Shown here piece after piece: positions 39,832 through 48,695 of a stretch of 64,000 nt of DNA. Every line of letters starts with the position of its first letter. Positions within the stretch are counted from its first letter, which is position 1. The DNA is from Chitinophagaceae bacterium (GTDB lineage Bacteria > Bacteroidota > Bacteroidia > Chitinophagales > Chitinophagaceae). The stretch spans positions 42,135-106,134 of the forward strand of contig CANBSH010000001.1 of NCBI GenBank assembly GCA_947372105.1, read 5' to 3'. The notes under the pieces are model-generated. The model ran no database searches, was not told where the DNA came from, and worked only from the letters and a program-made list of their open reading frames with translations. The translations under genes were made by a program, and so were the position numbers.

Positions 39832-39856
39832 CGAACACATTTATTTGAATAACTTT

Positions 39857-39890
39857 AAAGCCTTCTCGTTCACTCGTGAAGGCTTTTTTA
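39857..39890. terminator. Rho-independent-type hairpin
   Basis: AAAGCCTTCTCGTTCACTCGTGAAGGCTTTTTTA downstream of a TonB receptor gene. Confidence 0.85.
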
Positions 39891-39994
39891 ATGTACGAGT
39901 ATTTAAAATAAAAGAGTAAATAAATAGTTTATGAGTGACGACGTTTTCAGGAGACAGGAATAAAGCTATTTATGTACGAGTATTTAAAATAAAA
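39891..39994. repeat. Pair of 23-bp direct repeats ATGTACGAGTATTTAAAATAAAA, 81 bp start to start
   Basis: Copies at 39891-39913 and 39972-39994, identical. Confidence 0.88.
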
Positions 39995-39999
39995 CGAAT

Positions 40000-40905
40000 A
40001 TGAAAAAAATAATTACGGGCTGTGCTTTTTTTTTATTAACAGCGATCACCGCAGTAGCACAAAATGGTATTGTTGTTTTTCAAACCGACTTTGGAACCAA
40101 GGATGGTGCGGTGTCTGCTATGAAAGGCGTAGCGAGTAGTGTTGATATGAACCTAAAATTATACGATTTAACGCATGACATTCCTGCTTATAATATTTGG
40201 GAAGCAGCGTATCGATTAGATCAAACCGTTGCCTATTGGCCCGCGGGTACTGTATTTGTATCGGTAGTAGATCCAGGAGTGGGCACGCAAAGAAAATCGG
40301 TGGTAGCTAAAACTAAAACAGGTCACTACATTGTGACGCCCGATAATGGAACACTTACTCTAATTGCTCTATCATTAGGTATTGACTCTTTGAGAGAAAT
40401 TGATGAAGTCACCAATCGAAGAAAAAATTCAGGAGCGTCTTATACTTTTCATGGACGTGATGTGTATGCCTATACCGCGGCACGTTTAGCGTCGCACACC
40501 ATTCGATACGATCAAGTGGGCAGCGCCGTTTCTACTTCTATTCAATCTATTCCTTTTCAAAAAGCAGTTTTACAAAATCAAACTTTAAAAGGAACCATTT
40601 CTATTTTAGATATTCAATATGGAAACCTTTGGAGTAATATGGAAGCTTCTCTTTGGAAAAATTTTCTACTCATCCCGCATGCTGCCAATAAATTAATGGT
40701 ACGTATTTATCATCAACAAAAATTAGTGTACCAAGGAACTATGCCTTTTGAAAATACTTTTGGTGCCGTTCCAATGGGAAAACCACTCGCTTATTTAAAT
40801 AGCCTCATGAATGTTTCGGTGGCACTCAACCAAGGCAGTTTTGCCCAACAATATAAAGTAGGTTCCGGCAATGATTGGACCCTCACCATCAACTGGGCCC
40901 AATAA
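40000..40905 (+). CDS. SAM hydroxide adenosyltransferase family protein (DUF62) with predicted signal peptide
   Basis: FQTDFGTKDG, DLTHDI, VDPGVGTQRKSVVA, TPDNGTLT, FHGRDVYAYTAARLA; N-terminal MKKIITGCAFFLLTAITAVAQ. Confidence 0.9.
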   Translation: MKKIITGCAFFLLTAITAVAQNGIVVFQTDFGTKDGAVSAMKGVASSVDMNLKLYDLTHDIPAYNIWEAAYRLDQTVAYWPAGTVFVSVVDPGVGTQRKSVVAKTKTGHYIVTPDNGTLTLIALSLGIDSLREIDEVTNRRKNSGASYTFHGRDVYAYTAARLASHTIRYDQVGSAVSTSIQSIPFQKAVLQNQTLKGTISILDIQYGNLWSNMEASLWKNFLLIPHAANKLMVRIYHQQKLVYQGTMPFENTFGAVPMGKPLAYLNSLMNVSVALNQGSFAQQYKVGSGNDWTLTINWAQ

Positions 40906-41019
40906 GCTGCGCCAACCGTCCTACCCCTTAAAAAAGGTATAAATACGTTGAAAAAAGGGGGTAAATTAATGTATTAAATACTAAAATATTTAGTTAATAT
41001 TGCTAATAAATTTAGTAAT

Positions 41020-41451
41020 ATGGATATTTTAGAGGAACATCACGCCACCTATACCGGAGCCAAAAAATTTGAATCCAGCCAAATTATACAAGCCAACGCT
41101 ACAGGTTTTGGGGCTGCTTCGGACGACTTTATGGATCGAGGAATTGATTTAAATGAACAACTCATTCGCAATAAGCCCGCTACTTTTTTCTTTCGAGTTA
41201 ACAGTGATGCGATGCTAGGAGCAGGCATTCATGTAGGAGATATTTTAATTGTAGACAGAAGCATTCAAGCGAGTTCAGGAAAAGTGGTGGTGGCGGTACT
41301 CAATGGAGAACTTCTTGTTCGTCGTTTACAAATACAAGAACATAGCATTAGTTTACTACCCGAAAATAAAAGATACGGCGCCATTCAAATAGAACAAATG
41401 GGCGAATATAGTACTTGGGGAGTGGTTACGTTCGTGATTCATACTGTATAA
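41020..41451 (+). CDS. umuD: UmuD-like S24 peptidase (translesion polymerase V subunit)
   Basis: FFFRVNSDAMLGAGIHVGDILIVDRS (Ser), GKVVVAVLNGELLVRRL (Lys); followed by umuC. Confidence 0.92.
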   Translation: MDILEEHHATYTGAKKFESSQIIQANATGFGAASDDFMDRGIDLNEQLIRNKPATFFFRVNSDAMLGAGIHVGDILIVDRSIQASSGKVVVAVLNGELLVRRLQIQEHSISLLPENKRYGAIQIEQMGEYSTWGVVTFVIHTV

Positions 41452-41453
41452 AG

Positions 41454-42740
41454 ATGCAAGCGATTGTTGACTGCAATAGTTTTTATTGTTCCTGCGAACG
41501 ACTTTTTCAACCTCAATTAAAAAATGCGCCCGTAGTGGTGTTGAGTAATAATGATGGTTGTATTGTGTCGCGTTCGGATGAAGCAAAACAGCTAGGCATT
41601 TCTATGGCCGTCCCTTATTTCCAAGCCAAAGAACTCATTGAAAAAAATAAAGTGCATGCTTTTTCTTCCAACTATCATTTATACGGCGACCTAAGTTGGC
41701 GTGTCATGGAAACCATGCGACAGCTAGTGCCACCGGGCTGTGTAGAAGTATATTCGGTAGATGAAGCTTTTTTAGATTTAGATCATGTGCCCTTGAATCA
41801 ATTACATCACTACTGCACTAACATCAAAAAAAAAATTGAAACCTGGACAGGTATTTCAGTATCTATTGGTGTAGGTCCTAATAAAGTATTAAGTAAAGTC
41901 GCGAATAGATTAGCGAAAAAAAATAAATTACTCACTGGATGTGTAGTGATTTTACATGATACTAAAACCATACAAGCTGCTTTACAAAAAACACCTATCG
42001 AAGATGTATGGGGCATTGGATATAGTTATAGTGAAAAATTAAAAACCTATGGCATACACAACGCCTATCAATTAAGTATTAAAGATCTGAGTTGGGGGAA
42101 ACGTTTTTTAGGAGGCATCGTTGGCATGCGATTAATACGAGAATTAAAAGGCATGAAAAGTCACTCCATGCAAGCCCCTCGAACCGAAAAAAAAATGATT
42201 GCTACGACACGTATGTTTGGACGCGAAGTAACCCAATGGCAGGAAATAGAAGAAGCCTTGGCTACTTATGCCACTAGGGCCAGTGAAAAACTAAGAAGAC
42301 AACATAGTGCAGCTTATGGAGTAGCTGTTTTTTTATTAAAAAAAGCCCCCGTGAATTTAGATGCCACTTATTATCATCGAGGCCGACAAGTAAGTGGCTA
42401 TGTAAAATTGGACAACCCCACCCACCTAACCCCAGATATTATCAAAGCTGTCGTGGCCTTGGGGAAAAGTTTGTTTGAGGAAGGCGATATTTATAAAAAG
42501 GCCGGGGTGATTTTAAGTGATTTTGTACCGGACAGCGCGCTCCAAACCAACTTATTTGTGCCGCCTGCCGACCAAAAACGAAAAAAGCTAATGAATGTAA
42601 TAGATAATATGAATGCGGCTTACAGGGATGATATCCTCAAATTCGGAACCAGTGGGACACACAAAAACTGGAAAATGCGTAGCGAAAGACGTAGTAAACG
42701 CTATACAACACGCTGGGATGAGCTTTGTGGGGTACGATAA
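41454..42740 (+). CDS. umuC: Y-family DNA polymerase UmuC
   Basis: MQAIVDCNSFYCSCERLFQPQLKNAPVVVLSNNDGCIVSRSDEAK, YSVDEAFLDL, SIGVGPNKVLSKVANRLAKK; the longer ORF starts at 41415. Confidence 0.95.
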   Translation: MQAIVDCNSFYCSCERLFQPQLKNAPVVVLSNNDGCIVSRSDEAKQLGISMAVPYFQAKELIEKNKVHAFSSNYHLYGDLSWRVMETMRQLVPPGCVEVYSVDEAFLDLDHVPLNQLHHYCTNIKKKIETWTGISVSIGVGPNKVLSKVANRLAKKNKLLTGCVVILHDTKTIQAALQKTPIEDVWGIGYSYSEKLKTYGIHNAYQLSIKDLSWGKRFLGGIVGMRLIRELKGMKSHSMQAPRTEKKMIATTRMFGREVTQWQEIEEALATYATRASEKLRRQHSAAYGVAVFLLKKAPVNLDATYYHRGRQVSGYVKLDNPTHLTPDIIKAVVALGKSLFEEGDIYKKAGVILSDFVPDSALQTNLFVPPADQKRKKLMNVIDNMNAAYRDDILKFGTSGTHKNWKMRSERRSKRYTTRWDELCGVR

Positions 42741-42818
42741 TGACTATTCGTGGAAAACCATTGGCTAAAAATTCGTAGAAATGATTTCGCTGATGTATTT
42801 TTGCCCAATTTTATACCT

Positions 42819-44012
42819 ATGAGCCACTCTTTATCATCCAACGAATCTATTCGCTCTTCCAGAAAAAAAATTATTGTATTAGGTAGCGGTCCCAATAGAA
42901 TTGGACAAGGTATTGAATTTGATTATTGTTGTGTTCACGGATTATTAGCAGTCAAGGAAGCAGGTTATGAAGCCATCATGGTGAATTGCAATCCTGAAAC
43001 TGTTTCTACCGATTTTGACATGGCTGATAAATTATATTTCGAGCCTGTATTTTGGGAGCACTTATGGGAAATCATCGAATTAGAACAACCCGAAGGAGTC
43101 ATTGTACAATTAGGTGGACAAACTGCTTTAAAATTAGCTAAACGTTTAACCGAAAGAGGTGTAAAAATTATAGGTACTTCCTTTGATAGTCTAGACATCG
43201 CGGAAGATCGTGGTCGCTTTAGTGATTTATTAAAAGAATTAAAGATTCCTTATCCCGATTACGGAACAGCTTACACAGCCGAAGAAGCCATTGATGTAGC
43301 GAATAAAGTAGGCTATCCTGTTTTGGTGCGTCCTAGTTATGTCATTGGTGGACAAAGAATGCGTATTGTTATTAATGATGCAGAAGTAGAAACTGCAGTA
43401 GTAGGAATCTTAAAACATATCCCTGATAATAAAATTTTGATTGATCATTTTTTAGATCGTTGTCAAGAAGCAGAAGTAGATGCCATTTTTGATGGAGAAA
43501 CTTTTCACATCATGGGTGTGATGGAACATATTGAACCAGCGGGAATACATAGTGGTGATAGTAATGCGGTCCTACCTGCATTTAACCTTACTCCATTGAT
43601 TGTAGAAACTATGGAATTTTATAGTGAGAAAATTGCAAGAGCTTTAAATATCAAAGGATTGATTAATATTCAGTTTGCCATTAAAGATGGTAAAGTGTTT
43701 GTGATTGAAGCTAATCCAAGAGCTTCCCGTACCACTCCTTTCATTGCAAAAGCATATCAAATACCTTACTTAAATATTGCGACTAAAATTATGTTAGGCG
43801 CAGCGAAGTTGACCGACTTCACGATGAAGAAAAAACTAGACGGTTATGCTATTAAAGAGCCTGTGTTTAGTTTTGATAAATTTCCAGGAGTGAATAAAGA
43901 ATTAGGACCAGAAATGAAAAGTACAGGAGAAGCCATCCGATTCATCAAGGATTTACGCGACCCTTACTTCAGAACTTTGTATAAAGAACGTTCTATGAAC
44001 TTGTCTCGATAA
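42819..44012 (+). CDS. carB: Half-length carbamoyl-phosphate synthase large subunit (second ATP-grasp half only; no N-terminal half, no MGS domain)
   Basis: NESIRSSRKKIIVLGSGPNRIGQGIEFDYCCVHGLLAVKEAGYEAIMVNCNPETVSTDFD, RPSYVIGGQRM, MEHIEPAGIHSGDSNAVLP; about 400 aa against about 1070 aa for E. coli CarB; ORF open from 42750. Confidence 0.88.
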   Translation: MSHSLSSNESIRSSRKKIIVLGSGPNRIGQGIEFDYCCVHGLLAVKEAGYEAIMVNCNPETVSTDFDMADKLYFEPVFWEHLWEIIELEQPEGVIVQLGGQTALKLAKRLTERGVKIIGTSFDSLDIAEDRGRFSDLLKELKIPYPDYGTAYTAEEAIDVANKVGYPVLVRPSYVIGGQRMRIVINDAEVETAVVGILKHIPDNKILIDHFLDRCQEAEVDAIFDGETFHIMGVMEHIEPAGIHSGDSNAVLPAFNLTPLIVETMEFYSEKIARALNIKGLINIQFAIKDGKVFVIEANPRASRTTPFIAKAYQIPYLNIATKIMLGAAKLTDFTMKKKLDGYAIKEPVFSFDKFPGVNKELGPEMKSTGEAIRFIKDLRDPYFRTLYKERSMNLSR

Positions 44013-44038
44013 AATACAAATTCATATTAGCAATCAAT

Positions 44039-44072
44039 AAAAAAGCCCTTAGATTTAATCAAGGGCTTTTTT
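44039..44072. terminator. Rho-independent-type hairpin (perfect 12-bp stem)
   Basis: AAAAAAGCCCTT-AGATTTAATC-AAGGGCTTTTTT. Confidence 0.88.
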
Positions 44073-44078
44073 ATTGGG

Positions 44079-44243
44079 AAAAATCATAAGAGAAAAAATC
44101 ATAAGAGAAGTAAGAATCTAGCCCTTATGTTTTATAAAGGGCAAGAAACTTAATCAAGGCCACCGTTTATGGGTGGCCTTGAAAAAATCATAAGAGAGGA
44201 ATATATTATCCCTTAGATTTAAAGAAAGGGATGATATATTCCT
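44079..44243. repeat. Intergenic array: three copies of AAAAATCATAAGAGA interspersed with hairpins
   Basis: 15-mer at 44079-44093, 44094-44108, 44183-44197; hairpins CAAGGCCACC/GGTGGCCTTG (44155-44181) and AGGAATATATTATCCCTT/AAGGGATGATATATTCCT (44197-44243). Confidence 0.85.
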
Positions 44244-45633
44244 ACCTCACGCCGTATTGATCAACTAAATAAACTAATGCTGCCATATTCACGGCACCTA
44301 ATAATAATTCTCTCTTGTTTACATTTTCAAACACGTCTGTTTTAGCATGATGTAAATCAAAATAACGTTGACTATCTGGAGACAAACCTGATAAAACCAC
44401 ATTGGTATCAACTGTTTTTAAAGGGCCAATATCTGCACCACCACCCCCTGCTGTAATTTCGGTGCCATAAGGTTTTAATAATGGAGTCCAAGTTTGAAAG
44501 CGAGTTAATTGCGCAGGAGAACATGTAATTCCTAAAGTGCGAGGAGTGAAACCACCCGCATCACTTTCTAAAGCAAAAACATGTTTTTCATTATTTAATT
44601 TTGCAAGTTCTGCATATTTAGCGCCCCCTTTTCCGCCATTTTCTTCATTCGCAAATAATACAAAACGAATGGTGTGTTTAGGAACATAATTTAACGCTTT
44701 GAACGTTCTTAATAATTCCATGGTTTGAACAATACCTGCGCCATCATCATGCGCCCCTTCATTCACATCCCAACTATCTAAGTGACCACCAATAGTAATA
44801 ATTTCATTGGGGAATTCAGAACCTTTTATTTCAGCAACAACATTATTTTCATCTGCATCTGGTAAAAAATAACCATAGGTTTGCATTTGTACTCTAATAG
44901 TTCCTTTTTTTGCGCGCGCATATAATTCCTTAGCATCATTAGGTCCTAAAGCCACTGCCGGAATTTTTGGAAAATTATTATCATAATTCATAGCACCTGT
45001 ATGAGGTGCATTATCAGGAGCACTACTCAAAGAATGAATCATCACACCAATCGCACCATACTTAGCAGCGCGGCTAGCACCGGTACCACGATATACTCCC
45101 GATTTTCCATAAGCCCCAAAAGTTTGAATAATAGTAGGATCAAACATGCTATGGAAATACACAATTTTTCCTTTGATTTCATCCTTACGTGCTTCCAGCT
45201 CATCAAAATTTGCAACGGCCAATAATTCACCTTCAATCAAACCATTACTTCCTAATGAATTTCCTAAAGCTAAGGCTGCTAAGGGTTGATTCACCGCTTT
45301 CCCATTTACGCCAACGACTGCAGCAAAATCCTTGCCCCCTCTTTGCCAACTGGGTGTTTTGCAGGGTTGCATATATACTTTATCAGCATTCATCGCTTCC
45401 ATACTTCTCTTCCCCCAAATGGCTGCATTTTGTTGTTGAGGAGAACCCGCTAAACGACCTCCAATTTGTTTCGTTAACTGCCTAAGTAAATCGTAAGCCT
45501 TTCCATTGCTCATGATCTCATCTGCAATTTTTTTAATATATACACTGTCTTTGTTAGATTGTGCCTGAAGTAAAAAAGGAGCACAAAAAAGAATAAATAG
45601 AATACGACGCATGATGTGATATTTTAAGTTCAA
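44242..45633 (-). CDS. M28 family metallopeptidase with PA domain (carboxypeptidase Q-like)
   Basis: ITIGGHLDSWDVNEGAHDDGAGIVQTMELLR, LFANEENGGKGGAKYAEL; signal peptide. Confidence 0.92.
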   Translation of the reverse strand: MNLKYHIMRRILFILFCAPFLLQAQSNKDSVYIKKIADEIMSNGKAYDLLRQLTKQIGGRLAGSPQQQNAAIWGKRSMEAMNADKVYMQPCKTPSWQRGGKDFAAVVGVNGKAVNQPLAALALGNSLGSNGLIEGELLAVANFDELEARKDEIKGKIVYFHSMFDPTIIQTFGAYGKSGVYRGTGASRAAKYGAIGVMIHSLSSAPDNAPHTGAMNYDNNFPKIPAVALGPNDAKELYARAKKGTIRVQMQTYGYFLPDADENNVVAEIKGSEFPNEIITIGGHLDSWDVNEGAHDDGAGIVQTMELLRTFKALNYVPKHTIRFVLFANEENGGKGGAKYAELAKLNNEKHVFALESDAGGFTPRTLGITCSPAQLTRFQTWTPLLKPYGTEITAGGGGADIGPLKTVDTNVVLSGLSPDSQRYFDLHHAKTDVFENVNKRELLLGAVNMAALVYLVDQYGVR

Positions 45634-45701
45634 ATAATTATTAAATATAAATAAACTTTATTGAATATTTAGTTGTTATTTGCACATACAATAGCACTAA
45701 A

Positions 45702-46838
45702 ATGAAGATTGGAATTGTTTGTTACCCTACTTTTGGCGGGAGTGGCGTATTAGCCACCGAATTAGGTAAAGCCCTTGCCGAAAAAGGACATGAAGTGCAT
45801 TTTATTACCTACCAGCAGCCTGTTCGATTAAATGGATTTCATGCCAATATTTTTTATCATGAAGTAAGGGTTCCTACTTATCCATTATTTGATTACCCTC
45901 CTTATGAATTGGCATTAGCAAGTACTATGGTGGATGTGATTTTAAATCACGATTTGGATTTAATTCATGCGCATTATGCAATACCTCATGCTTCTGCTGC
46001 TTATACCGCGAAACAAATTGTGAAACAAAAAACAGGAAGATCCGTTCCCGTGATTACCACTTTACATGGAACTGATATTACTTTAGTAGGTCGAGATAAA
46101 ACCTATGAACCTGTCGTTACATTTTCTATAAATGAGAGCGATGCGATTACAGCTGTTTCTGAAAATTTAAAAGCAGAAACATTAAAGCACTTTGAAATTA
46201 AAAAAGAAATTCAGGTCATCAACAACTTTGTAGATGTAAGTAGATATAATAAAAAACCTGTGGCCGCATTTAGACAAGTGATTGCGCCTCATCAGGAAAA
46301 AATTATTATTCACGCTTCCAATTTTAGAAAAATAAAACGCATCGATGATGTGATGGCAATTTTTAATAATATTCATAAAGCATTACCTGCTAAATTATTA
46401 ATGGTGGGTGATGGTCCAGAGCGTCCTGTTGCAGAAGACCTAGCTAGACAGTTTGGAATTGAAAATGATGTTCGTTTTTTAGGCAAGCAGGAGCAAATGG
46501 AAGAAATTTTAGCAGTGAGCGATTTATTTATTTTACCTTCTGAATATGAAAGTTTTGGTTTAGCAGCTTTAGAAGCCATGGCTGCAGGATCGGTGGTAAT
46601 AAGTTCTGACGCAGGTGGATTAGGAGAAATTAATATTCATGGCAAAACTGGATATACAGCGCCAGTAGGTGATGTAGAAAACATGAGTCAGCATGCCATT
46701 GCTTTATTAAAAGACGAAGCCTTATTGAAGGAATTTAAACACAATGCGATTGCACAAGCTAAATTATTTGACATTCACCATGTGATTCCGGTGTATGAAG
46801 CTTTATACAAACAATATTGTCGTACGGGCAATTGTTAA
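45702..46838 (+). CDS. bshA: N-acetyl-alpha-D-glucosaminyl L-malate synthase (bacillithiol biosynthesis)
   Basis: MKIGIVCYPTFGGSGVLATELGKALAEKGHEVHFITYQQPVRL, HAHYAIPHASAAYTAKQI, LPSEYESFGLAALEAMA. Confidence 0.93.
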   Translation: MKIGIVCYPTFGGSGVLATELGKALAEKGHEVHFITYQQPVRLNGFHANIFYHEVRVPTYPLFDYPPYELALASTMVDVILNHDLDLIHAHYAIPHASAAYTAKQIVKQKTGRSVPVITTLHGTDITLVGRDKTYEPVVTFSINESDAITAVSENLKAETLKHFEIKKEIQVINNFVDVSRYNKKPVAAFRQVIAPHQEKIIIHASNFRKIKRIDDVMAIFNNIHKALPAKLLMVGDGPERPVAEDLARQFGIENDVRFLGKQEQMEEILAVSDLFILPSEYESFGLAALEAMAAGSVVISSDAGGLGEINIHGKTGYTAPVGDVENMSQHAIALLKDEALLKEFKHNAIAQAKLFDIHHVIPVYEALYKQYCRTGNC

Positions 46839-46859
46839 CTTTGGTTAGCTAGAAAATTA

Positions 46860-48056
46860 TTAGCCGACTACTTGATCAATACTGAGTTTTATTTTCTCGA
46901 TGGCATCTATTAATTCAGTTTCTGAGATACATAATGGTGGAGCGATGCGAATACGATCCTCGCTAAATAAAAACCAATCTGTAATCACTCCATTCAAAAC
47001 ACATTGTGCAGCAATTTTTTTAGTGAGGTCTACTGATTCAAATTGCAATGACATCCACAATCCTTTATGTTGTCTATTTAAGATCAAAGGGTGATTCATA
47101 TGTTGTAGCAGTATCGCTTCCTTCGCAGCTACTTCTTGTATCCAATTTTCTTTTTGCAATACTTCAAAAGCGGCTTTTCCTGCTGCGCAAGAAACTGGAT
47201 TTCCACCAAAAGTGGTGATATGGCCTAATACAGGGCTATACGTTAAAGTCGCCATCATTCTTGGATCCGTAATAAAAGCACCTAAAGGCAAACCTCCGCC
47301 CAACGCTTTTCCTACTAATATTATATCAGGTTGAATATCATACTGCTCAAAAGCAAATAAAGTACCTGTTCTGCCAAAACCAGATTGGATTTCATCTACA
47401 ATAAATAAAATGCAATGTTCTTTGCACTTTTTTTGCAAGGCTTGCACCCAATCTTTTTGAGCAGGAGTAACGCCTGTTTCAGCTTGCACTAATTCTACAA
47501 AAACACATGCAACTGTATTGTCAATCAAATGAATATCGGTTAGGTCATTATATTTCAATTGTAGAGTATCAGGCAACAAAGGACGAAATGCATTTTTAAA
47601 ATATTCATCCCCCATAATACTTAATGCCCCTTGTGTACTTCCATGATAAGCTCCTTTAAAAGAAACAATTTTACTTCGTTTCGTAATTCGCTTTGCTAAT
47701 TTCATAGCGCCTTCGGTAGCCTCGGCGCCACTATTGGTAAAATAAACTGATTGTAAATAAGGAGGAAGTGATTGTGTTAACAATTGCGCATATTGCACTT
47801 GCGGGCTTTGTATAAATTCACCATACACAATCACATGCATGTACTTTTCTATCTGTTCTTTGATAGCAGCAATCACTGCTGGATGACTATGACCAATATT
47901 ACAAACACTAAATCCGGATATCATATCTACATAAGATTTTCCAGCCACATCTGTAATATGAATCCCTTTTGAACTCGCTACTTCTATCCCAATGGGCACA
48001 GGAGAGGTTTGTGCTAGGTGTTGAAAAAAAAGTTGTCTGTTGTTTAGTGTTGCCAT
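46860..48056 (-). CDS. Class III (PLP-dependent) aminotransferase, acetylornithine/4-aminobutyrate type
   Basis: YVDMISGFSVCNIGHSHPAVIAA, FTNSGAEATEGAMKLAKR, FIVDEIQSGFGRTGTLFAFE, LVGKALGGGLPLGAF (Lys); the longer ORF extends to 48101. Confidence 0.9.
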   Translation of the reverse strand: MATLNNRQLFFQHLAQTSPVPIGIEVASSKGIHITDVAGKSYVDMISGFSVCNIGHSHPAVIAAIKEQIEKYMHVIVYGEFIQSPQVQYAQLLTQSLPPYLQSVYFTNSGAEATEGAMKLAKRITKRSKIVSFKGAYHGSTQGALSIMGDEYFKNAFRPLLPDTLQLKYNDLTDIHLIDNTVACVFVELVQAETGVTPAQKDWVQALQKKCKEHCILFIVDEIQSGFGRTGTLFAFEQYDIQPDIILVGKALGGGLPLGAFITDPRMMATLTYSPVLGHITTFGGNPVSCAAGKAAFEVLQKENWIQEVAAKEAILLQHMNHPLILNRQHKGLWMSLQFESVDLTKKIAAQCVLNGVITDWFLFSEDRIRIAPPLCISETELIDAIEKIKLSIDQVVG

Positions 48057-48090
48057 TACTTGTAAATTGCAGTACAAAAGTCGCATTTTT

Positions 48091-48627
48091 ATGGCAACCA
48101 TACTACCTGTTCAAGGCAAAGATCCACAATTTGGTCAAAATTGTTTCGTAGCCCCCAATGCAACTATCATTGGAGACGTTCAAATGGGGGACGATTGTTC
48201 CGTTTGGTTCAATGCAGTTATAAGAGGCGATGTTCATTTTATTAAGATGGGACATCACGTTAATGTGCAGGATGGTGCAGTGATTCATTGCACTTATTTA
48301 AAACATCCCACCACCATTGGCAATCATGTTTCCATAGGCCACAATGCGATGGTCCATGGCTGTACGATTCACGATAATGTACTTATTGGAATGGGAAGTA
48401 TTGTGATGGATGGATGTGTGGTTCATTCTAATTCTATTATTGCAGCAGGAGCCGTGGTGTTAGAAGGAACTATTGTGGAAGAAGGAAGTATTTATGCTGG
48501 CGTGCCTGCTAAAAAAGTAAAAACGGTTTCTCAAGATTTGATTGAAGGGGAAATTAATAGGATCTCACATAACTATGTAAAATATGCTTCTTGGTTAGCG
48601 CCTTATAATGAAGCGCCTACTAAATAA
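48091..48627 (+). CDS. Gamma-carbonic anhydrase family protein (left-handed beta-helix)
   Basis: CFVAPNATIIGDVQMGDDCSVWFNAVIRGDVHFIKMGHHVNVQDGAVIHC, IGHNAMVHGCTI, AGVPAKKVK; the longer ORF starts at 48040. Confidence 0.92.
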   Translation: MATILPVQGKDPQFGQNCFVAPNATIIGDVQMGDDCSVWFNAVIRGDVHFIKMGHHVNVQDGAVIHCTYLKHPTTIGNHVSIGHNAMVHGCTIHDNVLIGMGSIVMDGCVVHSNSIIAAGAVVLEGTIVEEGSIYAGVPAKKVKTVSQDLIEGEINRISHNYVKYASWLAPYNEAPTK

Positions 48628-48695
48628 TTTTTTTAGAATTTTTTGCGAAGGCGATATTTTTTTCTTGTGATTTTGTTTAGAACTTGTAATTTACT

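Noticed and set aside
41415-41453. UmuC ORF extension overlapping umuD
   Set aside because: UmuC begins with the polymerase motif MQAIVDCNSF at 41454.
44621-45485. Short plus/minus ORFs inside the M28 peptidase gene (e.g. 45001-45225, 45189-45485)
   Set aside because: Lie opposite to or out of frame with a clearly conserved enzyme; no recognisable motifs.
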